Shown here: piece by piece, positions 33,770 to 43,296 of the stretch
Layout of the letters: every line of letters begins with the position of its first letter
How positions within the stretch are numbered: the first letter of the stretch is position 1
Assembly: GCA_016209205.1 (NCBI GenBank)
Contig: JACQWQ010000072.1
Span: 1-64,000, forward strand
Length of the DNA stretch: 64,000 nucleotides
Source of the DNA: Chloroflexota bacterium
GTDB lineage: Bacteria > Chloroflexota > Anaerolineae > UBA4142 > SHND01
Reading direction: 5' to 3'
Program-made: the position numbers and the translations under genes
Notes under the pieces: generated by a model
What the model was told of the DNA's origin: nothing
Seen by the model: only the letters and a program-made list of their open reading frames with translations
The model's database searches: none

Positions 33770-33799
33770 GTCAACGAATTTGGCGATGCAGTTCATCGC

Positions 33800-33966
33800 A
33801 CGAATAAACGAATGAATCGCGCGCCAATTCGTTTATTCGTTGCGATGGTTTCTGTCGCACTATTCGTTGACACCGTATTTGCCGACAGAGTCGTTTTATT
33901 CGACAGGATTAACAGGATTAACAGGATTAGACGCGGATTCAATCCTGTTAATCCTGTTAATCCTGT
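33800..33966. repeat. Short-period inverted arms: ATTCGTTTATTCG and GACAGGATTAACAGGATT
   Basis: Two successive palindromic arrays: ACGAATAAACGAATG facing CAATTCGTTTATTCG (about 33800-33841), and GACAGGATTAACAGGATTAA facing AATCCTGTTAATCCTGTTAA (about 33899-33966). The second family recurs at 45372-45455 and as one unit at 442-458. Confidence 0.7.
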
Positions 33967-33977
33967 CTTTTTGATAA

Positions 33978-34152
33978 TACCTTCGCCAAAATCACTTTTC
34001 CCTGCTCGCGGCGGATGCGAATGAACTCCGATGCATCGGACGAACTGCGTCCGCTTCATCGGAGCATTCGAGTAATCCGCATTTTCCCGTCGGGATTACT
34101 CGGATGAACGCCATCCGCAATCCCTCGCGAGCAGGAGGCGATTGGCGAAGGT
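33978..34152. mobile_element. MITE-like element, copy B (ends ACCTTCGCCAA)
   Basis: Starts TACCTTCGCCAAAAT and ends ATTGGCGAAGGT. Inner arms TTCCCTGCTCGCGG and CGCGAGCAGGAGG are complementary. The centre holds a GATGCATC..GAATGAACTCC section with its own inverted parts. Longer by about 80 bp than copy A at 23289. Confidence 0.65.
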
Positions 34153-34304
34153 GTTGTTTAAGCGAACGACGAAGGTAACGAAGCTATTTTCGCGTGGGGT
34201 GTTTCTCTCATTTGCTCCGATTTTTTTGACCAAAATGGAACTTATAAATGCTATAGTGGCGATATTCACAACGCCCCATCTTTGGGGAAAAAGGAGCACA
34301 TAGT

Positions 34305-36089
34305 ATGAAAATCCGAGAGCTTTTGTTTGCGGGCGTAGTTGCGCTCTGCGTATTGTTTGTGTTTGCGCTTTCTGGCGCGACACCCGCAATCCTGGCGCAA
34401 GGCGGCACGTACGAATTAACCATCGCGCACACCAACGACGTGCACGCGCGCTTGATGCCCATCACTTCGTCCAACAGCGACTGCAAAGCCGAAGACGATG
34501 CGGCGGGCAAATGTTTTGGCGGCGTGGCGCGGCGCGCGACGGCATTGCAAAAAATCCGCGCGGAAGGTAAGAATTTGCTCGTGCTCGACGCGGGCGATCA
34601 ATTTCAAGGTTCCCTCTTTTACTATTTGTACAAGGGCGAAGAGGGTCAAAAGTTTTTGAACGAGCTGGGTTTTCAAGCGACGACCTTTGGCAATCACGAA
34701 TTCGACGATGGACCCGCGAATGCGGCGCGTTACATTGACGGTTTGAAATTGCCATTGGTCAGCGCGAACGTGGACGTGAGCGCCGAGCCGACGCTCGCGG
34801 GCAAAGTAAAACCGTACACCATTCTTGAAGCGGGCGGCGAAAAAATCGGCGTGACCGGCTGCACGACGACCGAGACGCCCATTCTTTCGAGTCCCGGACC
34901 CAACATCAAATTCGACGATATTGCTGCGACGGTCAAGGCGCAAATCGCGGCATTGGAAAAACAGGGCATTAACAAAATCGTCCTGCTTTGTCACGAAGGA
35001 TATGAACCGGACAAGGTGCTCGCGGCGGCGTTGGACGGGATTGATGTCATTGTCGGCGGGCATTCGCACACGTACTTGTCCAACAATCCGCCCGATCAGG
35101 ACAAGGACAAAGCGTTGGGTCCCTATCCGACGGTTATAAAATCACCGAACGGCGATCCCGTCCTGGTCGTGCAAGCATTGGCGTACGGCAAATATCTCGG
35201 ACGCCTGGATGTGACGTTCGACGAAAAAGGTGTGCCGACGAAATGGGGCGGCGCGCCGATTTTGTTGGACGCGAGTGTTACGCCTGATCCCAAGATTGCC
35301 GAAGAGGTTGCGAAAATGGACGTGCCCCTGCAAGAGCTGCGCAAAAAAGTGATTGGGCAATCGTCCGTAGACTTGAACAACGTGGACAATGAGTGTCGTT
35401 TTGGCGAGTGCAACATCGGCGATTTGATTTCCGACGCGATGTTGGAGAGCCAGCAAAAGGAGGGCGTCCAAATCGCCTTGTTGAACGGCGGCGGCATTCG
35501 CGCGAGCATTCCTGCCGGAGACGTGACGTTGGGTCAAGTGCTGACCGTGCTGCCGTTCGGCAACACCATCGCGAATTTTGGTCTGAAAGGTTCCGATTTG
35601 CTCGTCGCATTGGAGAATGGCGTGAGCCGCGCGGAAAATCCCGGCAATGAAGGGACCGGACGCTTTCCGCAAGTCGCGGGCATGCGCTATGTGTGGAATC
35701 CGAAACAACCCGTCGGTTCGCGCATCGTGAGCGTTGAAATAAAGCAAGCCGACGGCAGCTACAAGCCGCTCGACCCGAACGTGACGTACAAAATCGCGAC
35801 GCTCGACTTTACGCGCCAGGGCGGTGACGGTTATTCTGTCTTTGCCGAAAAAGCGATTGACCCGTATGATTTCGGACCGACGCTTTCGGACGTCGTAGCC
35901 AATTACATTGGCGCGCATTCGCCTGTGGCGCCCGCCATCGAAGGGCGCATCAAGCAAGGCGAAGCCGCCGCGCCCTTGCCAAGCACCGGCGCAGTGATGC
36001 CGAATCAGGTATGGTTTGCATCCCTCGTTTTGGGCGGCGCGTTCTTGTTGGCGTTGGGCGCGCTCTTGTATCGCCGCAGCGTGCGCTGA
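34305..36089 (+). CDS. 5'-nucleotidase / UshA-family phosphohydrolase with LPSTG cell-wall signal
   Basis: 594 residues. Signal peptide 1-32. Metallophosphatase domain from TIAHTNDVHARLMP (Asp-x-His), LVLDAGDQFQGS, TTFGNHEFDDG (Asn-His-Glu), LLCHEGYEPD and IVGGHSHTYL: all metal-binding motifs of the family. Then a C-terminal nucleotidase domain (IALLNGGGIRASIPAGDVT, LDFTRQGGDGYSVF). Residues 558-594 are LPSTGAVMPN, a hydrophobic helix and RRSVR: a sortase-type sorting signal. It would hydrolyse extracellular nucleotides to nucleosides at the wall. AAAGGAG precedes the ATG. A terminator follows. Confidence 0.9.
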   Translation: MKIRELLFAGVVALCVLFVFALSGATPAILAQGGTYELTIAHTNDVHARLMPITSSNSDCKAEDDAAGKCFGGVARRATALQKIRAEGKNLLVLDAGDQFQGSLFYYLYKGEEGQKFLNELGFQATTFGNHEFDDGPANAARYIDGLKLPLVSANVDVSAEPTLAGKVKPYTILEAGGEKIGVTGCTTTETPILSSPGPNIKFDDIAATVKAQIAALEKQGINKIVLLCHEGYEPDKVLAAALDGIDVIVGGHSHTYLSNNPPDQDKDKALGPYPTVIKSPNGDPVLVVQALAYGKYLGRLDVTFDEKGVPTKWGGAPILLDASVTPDPKIAEEVAKMDVPLQELRKKVIGQSSVDLNNVDNECRFGECNIGDLISDAMLESQQKEGVQIALLNGGGIRASIPAGDVTLGQVLTVLPFGNTIANFGLKGSDLLVALENGVSRAENPGNEGTGRFPQVAGMRYVWNPKQPVGSRIVSVEIKQADGSYKPLDPNVTYKIATLDFTRQGGDGYSVFAEKAIDPYDFGPTLSDVVANYIGAHSPVAPAIEGRIKQGEAAAPLPSTGAVMPNQVWFASLVLGGAFLLALGALLYRRSVR

Positions 36090-36147
36090 ACCAAAACGCT
36101 ACGTGTTTTTGACTTGAACGCGACTCGCGCGTTCTAGCTTGTGTCGG

Positions 36148-36182
36148 AAAAAATCGTCGCCAAACCATGACGGCGATTTTTT
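36148..36182 (+). terminator. Terminator of the nucleotidase gene
   Basis: AAAAAATCGTCGCC and GGCGATTTTTT pair around a short loop, with a T-run on the plus strand. Confidence 0.7.
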
Positions 36183-36267
36183 CTACAATTCACTTTCGGG
36201 TCAGTTATTTTTTGAATCTCAGCCGTATCGCGAGTAAGATAACTGCATCTCCCATTTATCTCTGCGC

Positions 36268-36294
36268 GTAGGGCGATTTGGCAAATCGCCTTAC
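36268..36294. other. Hairpin before fhs
   Basis: GGCGATTTG and CAAATCGCC pair with a one-base centre (36272-36290), flanked by GTA..TAC. It sits just before the ribosome site AAAGGAG of fhs (36300-36306). The rest of 36183-36267 shows nothing recognisable. Confidence 0.4.
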
Positions 36295-36316
36295 CTCTGC
36301 AAAGGAGCATAGATCC

Positions 36317-38201
<1,885 letters not shown>

Positions 38202-38211
38202 AGTGGGGAAT

Positions 38212-38280
38212 GAAGGGAAATGAGGGAAATCAGGGAAATCAGGGAAATAGGGAACTCAGGGAACTGAGGGAACTTTGTAG
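38212..38280. repeat. GGGAAATCAGGGAAATCA short-period array
   Basis: Seven or more near-copies of GGGAAATCA / GGGAACTGA in one direction after fhs, then CGTCGTTCGCCGTAACGACG inverted-type sequence. Up to 38427 nothing else is seen. Confidence 0.65.
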
Positions 38281-38427
38281 TCGTCGTTCGCCGTAACGAC
38301 GAGCCCTCGCCGTAACAACGTATGCGCGATACGATTGGATAGTTGGTTGGCAGGAATCAATCAACTATCCAATTTGTTTAGACAACCGTCGGGCGTTACA
38401 ATCATTACAACCATCGAGGTGAAAGCT

Positions 38428-38676
38428 ATGCCAGTCGTATTACGCGTGAAAGGTTACAAATTCTGGTTCTATGAAGGCGACCTTGATGAACCGCCACATG
38501 TACATGTCGGCAAAAGTGGAAATGAAGCCAAGTTTTGGATCGACCCAATTTCATTTGTGAGAGCACGCGGCTTTCGTGAACACGAGCTGAACGAAATTGA
38601 AAAAATCACCCGCGAGAACCGAGCCAAACTTTTGGCAGCATGGCGAGAGGAAGGAGAGAAACGTGATAACGGTTAA
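38428..38676 (+). CDS. DUF4160 protein (possible toxin-antitoxin partner)
   Basis: 82 residues from the ATG at 38428 (GAGGTG upstream). MPVVLRVKGYKFWFYEGDLD, EPPHVHVGKSGNEAKFWIDP and a basic C-terminus match the DUF4160 family, which is often found beside DUF2442-type proteins in putative toxin-antitoxin pairs. It overlaps the next gene by 14 nt. Confidence 0.75.
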   Translation: MPVVLRVKGYKFWFYEGDLDEPPHVHVGKSGNEAKFWIDPISFVRARGFREHELNEIEKITRENRAKLLAAWREEGEKRDNG

Positions 38677-38983
38677 AGCAAAAATTCACGTCTTGAGCGA
38701 AGAGTCACCTGTTGTACCTATCGTTATTCCCGACTTGGATGAGGTGCGCGCCTTCGCAAACGATTTGCACAAAAAAGGATTGCCGTGGCAAGGTGAAGCA
38801 TTTGGTTGGTCAGCCGAGTACACTCCCGAACGCGCCGAACCACCGCTCGACTCGAAAATGACATTCACCCCCGCCGATTTTGTGATTGGCGAAAGTGGGA
38901 TTTGGTTTTTTTCGATGATGTGGGAACACGGCAAGGATAGAGCGCCGGTAGAGTTTTTAGATGATAAGAATATTGTGCCGTGA
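38663..38983 (+). CDS. Unknown protein overlapping the DUF4160 gene
   Basis: 106 residues from a GTG at 38663 preceded by AAGGAGAG. Begins VITVKAKIHVLSEESPVVPI; the rest is acidic and Trp-rich. I do not recognise the family; the position suggests it is the partner of the DUF4160 protein. Confidence 0.6.
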   Translation: MITVKAKIHVLSEESPVVPIVIPDLDEVRAFANDLHKKGLPWQGEAFGWSAEYTPERAEPPLDSKMTFTPADFVIGESGIWFFSMMWEHGKDRAPVEFLDDKNIVP

Positions 38984-39030
38984 CGTGTTCTGTTTTTGTG
39001 AATGGGGTTCTCGTAACGAGGAGGACTAAT

Positions 39031-39303
39031 ATGGCAGACTTTCAGATTCCAGACATGCGAAGTACGGAGCCCAAAGATTATGTTCATGCACACCGTCGAG
39101 GACGATTGAAGCAATCTTGGGCGATTGGGGTAGAAAGCCAATCAAACGAAATGCTGATGTTCAATGAGGGTCTGACGTGGGGGAGTATTGGACAAATTCT
39201 CGGATATCTGTTCGGCGATACTGACGACGCGTTCCAAGACGAGATGTGGGAGAGGATGCTTGACAATTACAAGCGGATGAAGCGTGGTAGTGCGATTGAA
39301 TAA
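39031..39303 (+). CDS. Small unknown protein
   Basis: 90 residues from the ATG at 39031 (GAGGAGG). Begins MADFQIPDMRSTEPKDYVHA, with a Trp-rich middle and a C-terminal amphipathic helix (DAFQDEMWERMLDNYKRMKR). No recognised family. The region up to 39390 shows no further gene. Confidence 0.6.
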   Translation: MADFQIPDMRSTEPKDYVHAHRRGRLKQSWAIGVESQSNEMLMFNEGLTWGSIGQILGYLFGDTDDAFQDEMWERMLDNYKRMKRGSAIE

Positions 39304-39390
39304 CAGAAATTGTCCAAATCGCTCTTATGACTTCGTCCTATTGTCCACCATAAGCGGCAGTATGCGCGAAATCTTCGGTCAGCGGACGAC

Positions 39391-39434
39391 AAAGCGGATA
39401 AACGGATAGCGCGCGCTATCCGTTTATCCGCTTT
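39391..39434. repeat. Perfect 44-bp palindrome
   Basis: AAAGCGGATAAACGGATAGC followed by GC and its exact complement. A decayed form (GGAAACGGATA..TTATCCGTTTTCC) lies next to the intact XRE gene at about 40137-40168. Confidence 0.75.
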
Positions 39435-39588
39435 CCACATCCGTTGTCCGCGCGCTCACACTCGCCGCGCGTTCCAGCGTGAGCAGCGTGACGGATGAAT
39501 TTTCGGGGTTGAGCAAACGGTCTAGCGCGGAACGACTGGTTTTCATTTGCTTTGCCATGGCGGCTTTGGTGAGTTTACGGCGTTTCAT
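39424..39588 (-). pseudogene. Truncated XRE-family antitoxin, duplicate of 40194-40475
   Basis: Reads MKRRKLTKAAMAKQMKTSR, then ALDRLLNPENSSVTLLTLE, nearly identical to the C-terminal half of the antitoxin at 40194, then runs out of frame. Its DNA lacks the 36 bp between two CACACT copies present in the intact gene, the signature of a deletion between short direct repeats. The N-terminal half is absent. Confidence 0.7.
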
Positions 39589-39663
39589 GTCATGTCCCTC
39601 TGCGGGGCTTGCGCGCGACAAGAGCATACGCTAGAATCTTGGAAAGGAAAGGAGTAGACCAAA

Positions 39664-39861
39664 ATGGAGATGGAGCAAGAACAGTACGTCATTGATACGA
39701 AAGGGAAAAAGTTGAGCGTGATTCTTTCGCTCGAACGATACGAGCGATTGATGCAAGACCTGCATGACTTGGCAGTGGTAGCCGAGCGACGAGACGAACA
39801 ACCGATTAGCTTGGAAGAAATGAAACGACGGTTGAAAAAAGATGGAATCCTATACCGTTGA
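39664..39861 (+). CDS. RelB/Phd-type antitoxin
   Basis: 65 residues; GGAAAGGAG precedes the ATG. TKGKKLSVILSLERYERLMQ and the C-terminal acidic/basic helix SLEEMKRRLKKDGI fit antitoxins of RelE-type toxins. Overlaps the toxin gene by 20 nt. Confidence 0.75.
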   Translation: MEMEQEQYVIDTKGKKLSVILSLERYERLMQDLHDLAVVAERRDEQPISLEEMKRRLKKDGILYR

Positions 39862-40108
39862 CTTTAAGCCGTCTGTCCACAAGGATTTTCGTCGTCTGCC
39901 CAAGTCGGTGGTTGAGCGCGTGATGAAACGTATCGAGAAACTAAAAGATGACCCTTTCCCTCACGGCGTGACAAAACTCGAAGGTGTTGAGCGATTATAT
40001 CGGATTGTCGTGGGCGATTATCGCATCGTGTACGAAGTTGACACGCAGGCAAAGCAAATAACAATCTTCTACGTCCGGCATCGCCGCGACGTGTATCGCG
40101 CGCTTTGA
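39842..40108 (+). CDS. RelE/ParE-family toxin
   Basis: 88 residues. VDFKPSVHKDFRRLPKSVVE, LEGVERLYRIVVGDYRIVY and VRHRRDVYRAL are typical of RelE: a small mRNA-cleaving fold with the Arg and Tyr of the active centre (R in YRIVVGDYR, H-R-R near the end). Translationally coupled to the antitoxin. Confidence 0.85.
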   Translation: MESYTVDFKPSVHKDFRRLPKSVVERVMKRIEKLKDDPFPHGVTKLEGVERLYRIVVGDYRIVYEVDTQAKQITIFYVRHRRDVYRAL

Positions 40109-40193
40109 ACGGACTGGAAAACACACTGCGCGAACTGGAAACGGATAGTGCGCGTTTATCCGTTTTCCGCATCCGTTGTCCGCGCGCCCACAC

Positions 40194-40475
40194 TCAAGCC
40201 AACTTGACCACCAACTTTTTCCCCAACACACTCGCCGCGCGTTCCAGTGTGAGCAGCGTGACGGATGAATTTTCGGGGTCGAGCAAGCGGTCAAGCGCGG
40301 AACGACTCGTCTTCATTTTTTTTGCCATCGTCGCTTTGGTGAGTTTTCGGCGTTTCATTTCTTGCGCGATTTGAAAAGCGAGAACACGCTTGATGGCAGT
40401 CGCCGTGGCATCGCTCAACATTCCTTCTTCGCGCAAAAAATTATCAAAATCACTGCCGAGGCGCCGCTTGTTCAT
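40194..40475 (-). CDS. XRE-family HTH antitoxin-like protein
   Basis: 93 residues; the start at 40475 is chosen because GGAGG is seven bases upstream (the ATG at 40481 is too close). The HTH reads MKRRKLTKATMAKKMKTSR, then SALDRLLDPENSSVTLLTLE. Such proteins are usually the second gene of HigBA-type pairs. Here the upstream toxin is missing; only a possible short remnant precedes it. Confidence 0.75.
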   Translation of the reverse strand: MNKRRLGSDFDNFLREEGMLSDATATAIKRVLAFQIAQEMKRRKLTKATMAKKMKTSRSALDRLLDPENSSVTLLTLERAASVLGKKLVVKLA

Positions 40476-40477
40476 AT

Positions 40478-40575
40478 TCATTCCTCCGTCTCCAAATTCA
40501 AACGTCGTCCTCTTGCCGTTTCTAAATCCATTGGTGGGGTTTTGTTGGATTTCTTGACTAGAGCGAATTCCCGGT
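40478..40575 (-). pseudogene. Possible 3' remnant of the toxin partner of the XRE gene
   Basis: A frame without start, FALVKKSNKTPPMDLETARG..NLETEE, stops overlapping the XRE ATG, as toxin genes of HigBA pairs do. The 5' side is cut off by the palindromic element at 40589-40653. Short and uncertain. Confidence 0.3.
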
Positions 40576-40588
40576 TGATTGGTGGTGA

Positions 40589-40653
40589 GACCTTCGAGGT
40601 TTTAGAACGATACGCTGAATTTACGCGAACTTTTCGAAAACCTCGAAGGTCTT
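40589..40653. repeat. 65-bp palindromic element AGACCTTCGAGG, copy 2
   Basis: AGACCTTCGAGGTTTT (40589-40604) and its complement (40638-40653) flank a 33-nt core with GATACGCTGAATTTACGCGAAC, related to the core of copy 1 at 24982 when read on the opposite strand. Confidence 0.7.
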
Positions 40654-40744
40654 GCGCCCACAAACGATATAGGAAATCGCTCCAAGCCGCAAACAAAATC
40701 GTCGCACAGTGGCGACGGTTGTTTGAACGCAGGAAGCAATTCCA

Positions 40745-41104
40745 TCAACGAAGGGGAAGATAATTTATTTGGTCGGCATATTCGTCAGGTAGCGCCGCAC
40801 CCCAAATCAGTGCCAATTCTTCAATGGTCTCGCCGATTGACATACTCGGACTGATGGTAAATATTCCAGGAATATGCCGACCTGCAGCAAGATGGTCACG
40901 CAAGTGGTCGGGCATCGAGTCACGATTGTTGGTCACTAACGAAAAGCCGCGCGCTTCACACCAAATCAAAATTTCAGGGTCAAGCGTTCCAATCGGCGGC
41001 GCCGTGGGGTCCCCGATGCGCCATACAACAATTTCGGGATAACGCGCGCGCAAGCCCTTGCTCAAACTCTTGCCTACGTGTTCATCCAAAAGATATTTTC
41101 TCAC
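40745..41104 (-). CDS. DUF5615 (PIN-like) toxin-type protein
   Basis: 119 residues. MRKYLLDEHVGKSLSKGLRA gives the first acidic residues of a PIN-like fold (LLDEH). GFSLVTNNRDSMPDHLRDHL gives the second acidic cluster (NNRD). DUF5615 proteins are usually paired with DUF433 antitoxins, which is exactly the upstream gene. Probably an RNase toxin. Confidence 0.8.
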   Translation of the reverse strand: MRKYLLDEHVGKSLSKGLRARYPEIVVWRIGDPTAPPIGTLDPEILIWCEARGFSLVTNNRDSMPDHLRDHLAAGRHIPGIFTISPSMSIGETIEELALIWGAALPDEYADQINYLPLR

Positions 41105-41436
41105 GGCTTTTCAAGTGACGCGGCTTGCCGTTCCGCAGCAATCCGACGCAATCTTTGGATCGCGGGTGACGGGTTGCGATTCTGTTCTTCCCGTCGCCGT
41201 TCCGCGTTTTCTAGCCAGTTGACGAGATACGCCGTCACCTTTTCTTTATTATGCAGGTAATAGGTAATCGTAGCGTGTACTTGTTCAAGAGTCAACGAAG
41301 GATATTCTGCTGCAATGTCTTCGGGAGAACGGCTGCGATAGATATAGTCATAGAGCACCGTTTCTATCCCCACTCGCGTACCTTTGATGCGAATGTCATT
41401 GGGCGCAAGGAAATTGAAATAATCTTCAAGTTGCAT
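41101..41436 (-). CDS. DUF433 antitoxin-like protein
   Basis: 111 residues from the ATG at 41436 (GGAGGTGATTCCT). IRIKGTRVGIETVLYDYIYR and RSPEDIAAEYPSLTLEQVHA are the DUF433 motifs. It overlaps the DUF5615 gene by four bases (ATGA). The longer open frame upstream on this strand is a shadow of the esterase gene. Confidence 0.85.
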   Translation of the reverse strand: MQLEDYFNFLAPNDIRIKGTRVGIETVLYDYIYRSRSPEDIAAEYPSLTLEQVHATITYYLHNKEKVTAYLVNWLENAERRREEQNRNPSPAIQRLRRIAAERQAASLEKP

Positions 41437-41517
41437 AGGAATCACCTCCCAACGAAAATTATAGCACACATGACAAGGGAAAGTATGTTCGCAAAATCCC
41501 TGCTCAAGGAATCGTAA

Positions 41518-43173
41518 ATGCGAATCATCCGCGCCTGCTGTTTCATTTTCCTCATCCTCATCGCTTCGAGCGCTTGCATCGCCCGACGACCATCCGCTGC
41601 GCCTGCTGTCCCAACCATCTCTGTCGCAACTGTCACTCCTCCCGCCGCCGCGACACAAACATCGGCAACAAGTGCGCCGATGACTGTGCCAATTTCCAAC
41701 GCGCCCATTGTCAAAATTCAATCCGGCGCACTGCAAGGCGTACGCGAAAATAATTTGAGCGTGTTCAAGGGAATTCCGTACGCCGCGCCGCCGATTGGCG
41801 AATCGCGTTGGCGCGAGCCGCAGCCCGTCGCAGCATGGAGTGGGGTGCGCCCGGCGGATGCGTTCGGCAAGGCGTGTATTCAACCCGTCGCAAAATCGTT
41901 GGAAGGCGCGGGCGAGGTCGGTCCACAAAGTGAAGATTGTTTGTATCTCAATGTGTGGACGCCCAACCCCGACCCCGCCGCTAAATTGCCGGTGATGGTT
42001 TGGATTCACGGCGGCGCGCTCGTCATCGGCGCGGGCAGTTTGCCGCTGTACGACGGCGCGGCATTGGCGCAGCGCGGCGCGGTAGTGGTGACATTTAATT
42101 ATCGCCTCGGACCACTCGGTTTCTTTTCACACCCCGCGTTGGAACAAGCGAATCCAAAGGGTCCCGTAAATTTCGGTCTGCTGGACGAAATCGCGGTGTT
42201 GAAATGGGTGCAGCAAAATATCGCAGCGTTCGGCGGCGACCCGAACAACGTCATGATTTTTGGCGAATCAGCGGGCGGAGAAAGTGTGCTCGCGTTGTTT
42301 GCTTCACCGCTGGCGCAAGGATTGTTTCACAAAGGTATCGCGCAAAGCCCGTACGGCATCCCCAGCCACACGCGCGTCAAGGCGCAAGAGGCGGGTATTC
42401 AAGCGGCGAACGCGATGGGTTTGCGCGGCGCGAACGCAACCTTACAGGAATTGCGCGCGGCGCCCGCAGAAAAATTCGGGGCGTTGAATCAAAAGGGCGC
42501 GTCGCTCGCGCCGAGTTTTGTCTATGGCGACGCCGCGCTGCCCGAACCGATTCTCGACATTTTTCAAAAGGGCAAAGAAGCGCCGCTGCCGCTTATCATC
42601 GGCAGCAACAGCGATGAATCCACCGTCGCCGTTTTGTTTGGCATTGACCCTGCCAAGTTGATTGAAAAGCTGGGCGTTGCCAAGGTTGCGGTCAAGCGGC
42701 TCTATCCCGGCGTCAACGACGATGCGGACTTGGGACGTGAGGTGATTCGTGATTTGATTTTCACCGCGTTCGTCAAACGCATCGCCGATTTGCACGCGCC
42801 GCGCGCGCCGAGTTGGCGGTACTATTTCAGTTACTTGCCCGAGAAATTGCGCGGCAAGGTACCCGGCGTGTCGCATGGCGGCGAAATTGTTTTTGTTTTT
42901 GATACGGGCGCGCTTACACCTGAATACAAAGACCTTTTCACGGATGCGGATCGCGCCATGGCGAAACGCGTCGGGGATTATTGGCACGCGTTCGCGCAGA
43001 TGGGTAAACCAGACCCGGCGAGTGAACCCGCGTGGTCGCCGTCCGATGCCAAGAATGACACGGTGATGGAATTTGGCGAGACAATTGCGCTGCAAGAGAA
43101 TTTTATGAAGGCGCGGCTCGATGTGTTTGTGGGGTTGTTGAACATTCTCGGCAAGCTCTTGGACCGGGAATAA
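41518..43173 (+). CDS. Type-B carboxylesterase lipoprotein
   Basis: 551 residues. ACCFIFLILIASSAC gives a lipoprotein signal (Cys about residue 20). FKGIPYAAPPIGESRWREPQ, SEDCLYLNVWTP, VMVWIHGGALVIGAG and IFGESAGGESVL (catalytic Ser in GESAG) are the family hallmarks. The His is in PGVSHGGEIVFVF and an acidic residue in IIGSNSDE. It would hydrolyse carboxylic esters at the cell surface; natural substrate unknown. Confidence 0.88.
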   Translation: MRIIRACCFIFLILIASSACIARRPSAAPAVPTISVATVTPPAAATQTSATSAPMTVPISNAPIVKIQSGALQGVRENNLSVFKGIPYAAPPIGESRWREPQPVAAWSGVRPADAFGKACIQPVAKSLEGAGEVGPQSEDCLYLNVWTPNPDPAAKLPVMVWIHGGALVIGAGSLPLYDGAALAQRGAVVVTFNYRLGPLGFFSHPALEQANPKGPVNFGLLDEIAVLKWVQQNIAAFGGDPNNVMIFGESAGGESVLALFASPLAQGLFHKGIAQSPYGIPSHTRVKAQEAGIQAANAMGLRGANATLQELRAAPAEKFGALNQKGASLAPSFVYGDAALPEPILDIFQKGKEAPLPLIIGSNSDESTVAVLFGIDPAKLIEKLGVAKVAVKRLYPGVNDDADLGREVIRDLIFTAFVKRIADLHAPRAPSWRYYFSYLPEKLRGKVPGVSHGGEIVFVFDTGALTPEYKDLFTDADRAMAKRVGDYWHAFAQMGKPDPASEPAWSPSDAKNDTVMEFGETIALQENFMKARLDVFVGLLNILGKLLDRE

Positions 43174-43296
43174 ATGTTGTTTGACGGAACGGGTAACAAA
43201 CAGGATCAAATACACCATTGGTGGTGCAAAGGGAGGACTGACGCATCCCGAGACAAAGGATGCTGCGCCATAGCGCGAGCCAGAAAGGGGAGCAAA

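Noticed and set aside
41437..42009. N-terminal extension of the DUF433 protein to 302 codons
   Set aside because: A GGAGGTGAT site precedes the ATG at 41436 and the extension is antisense to the esterase gene.
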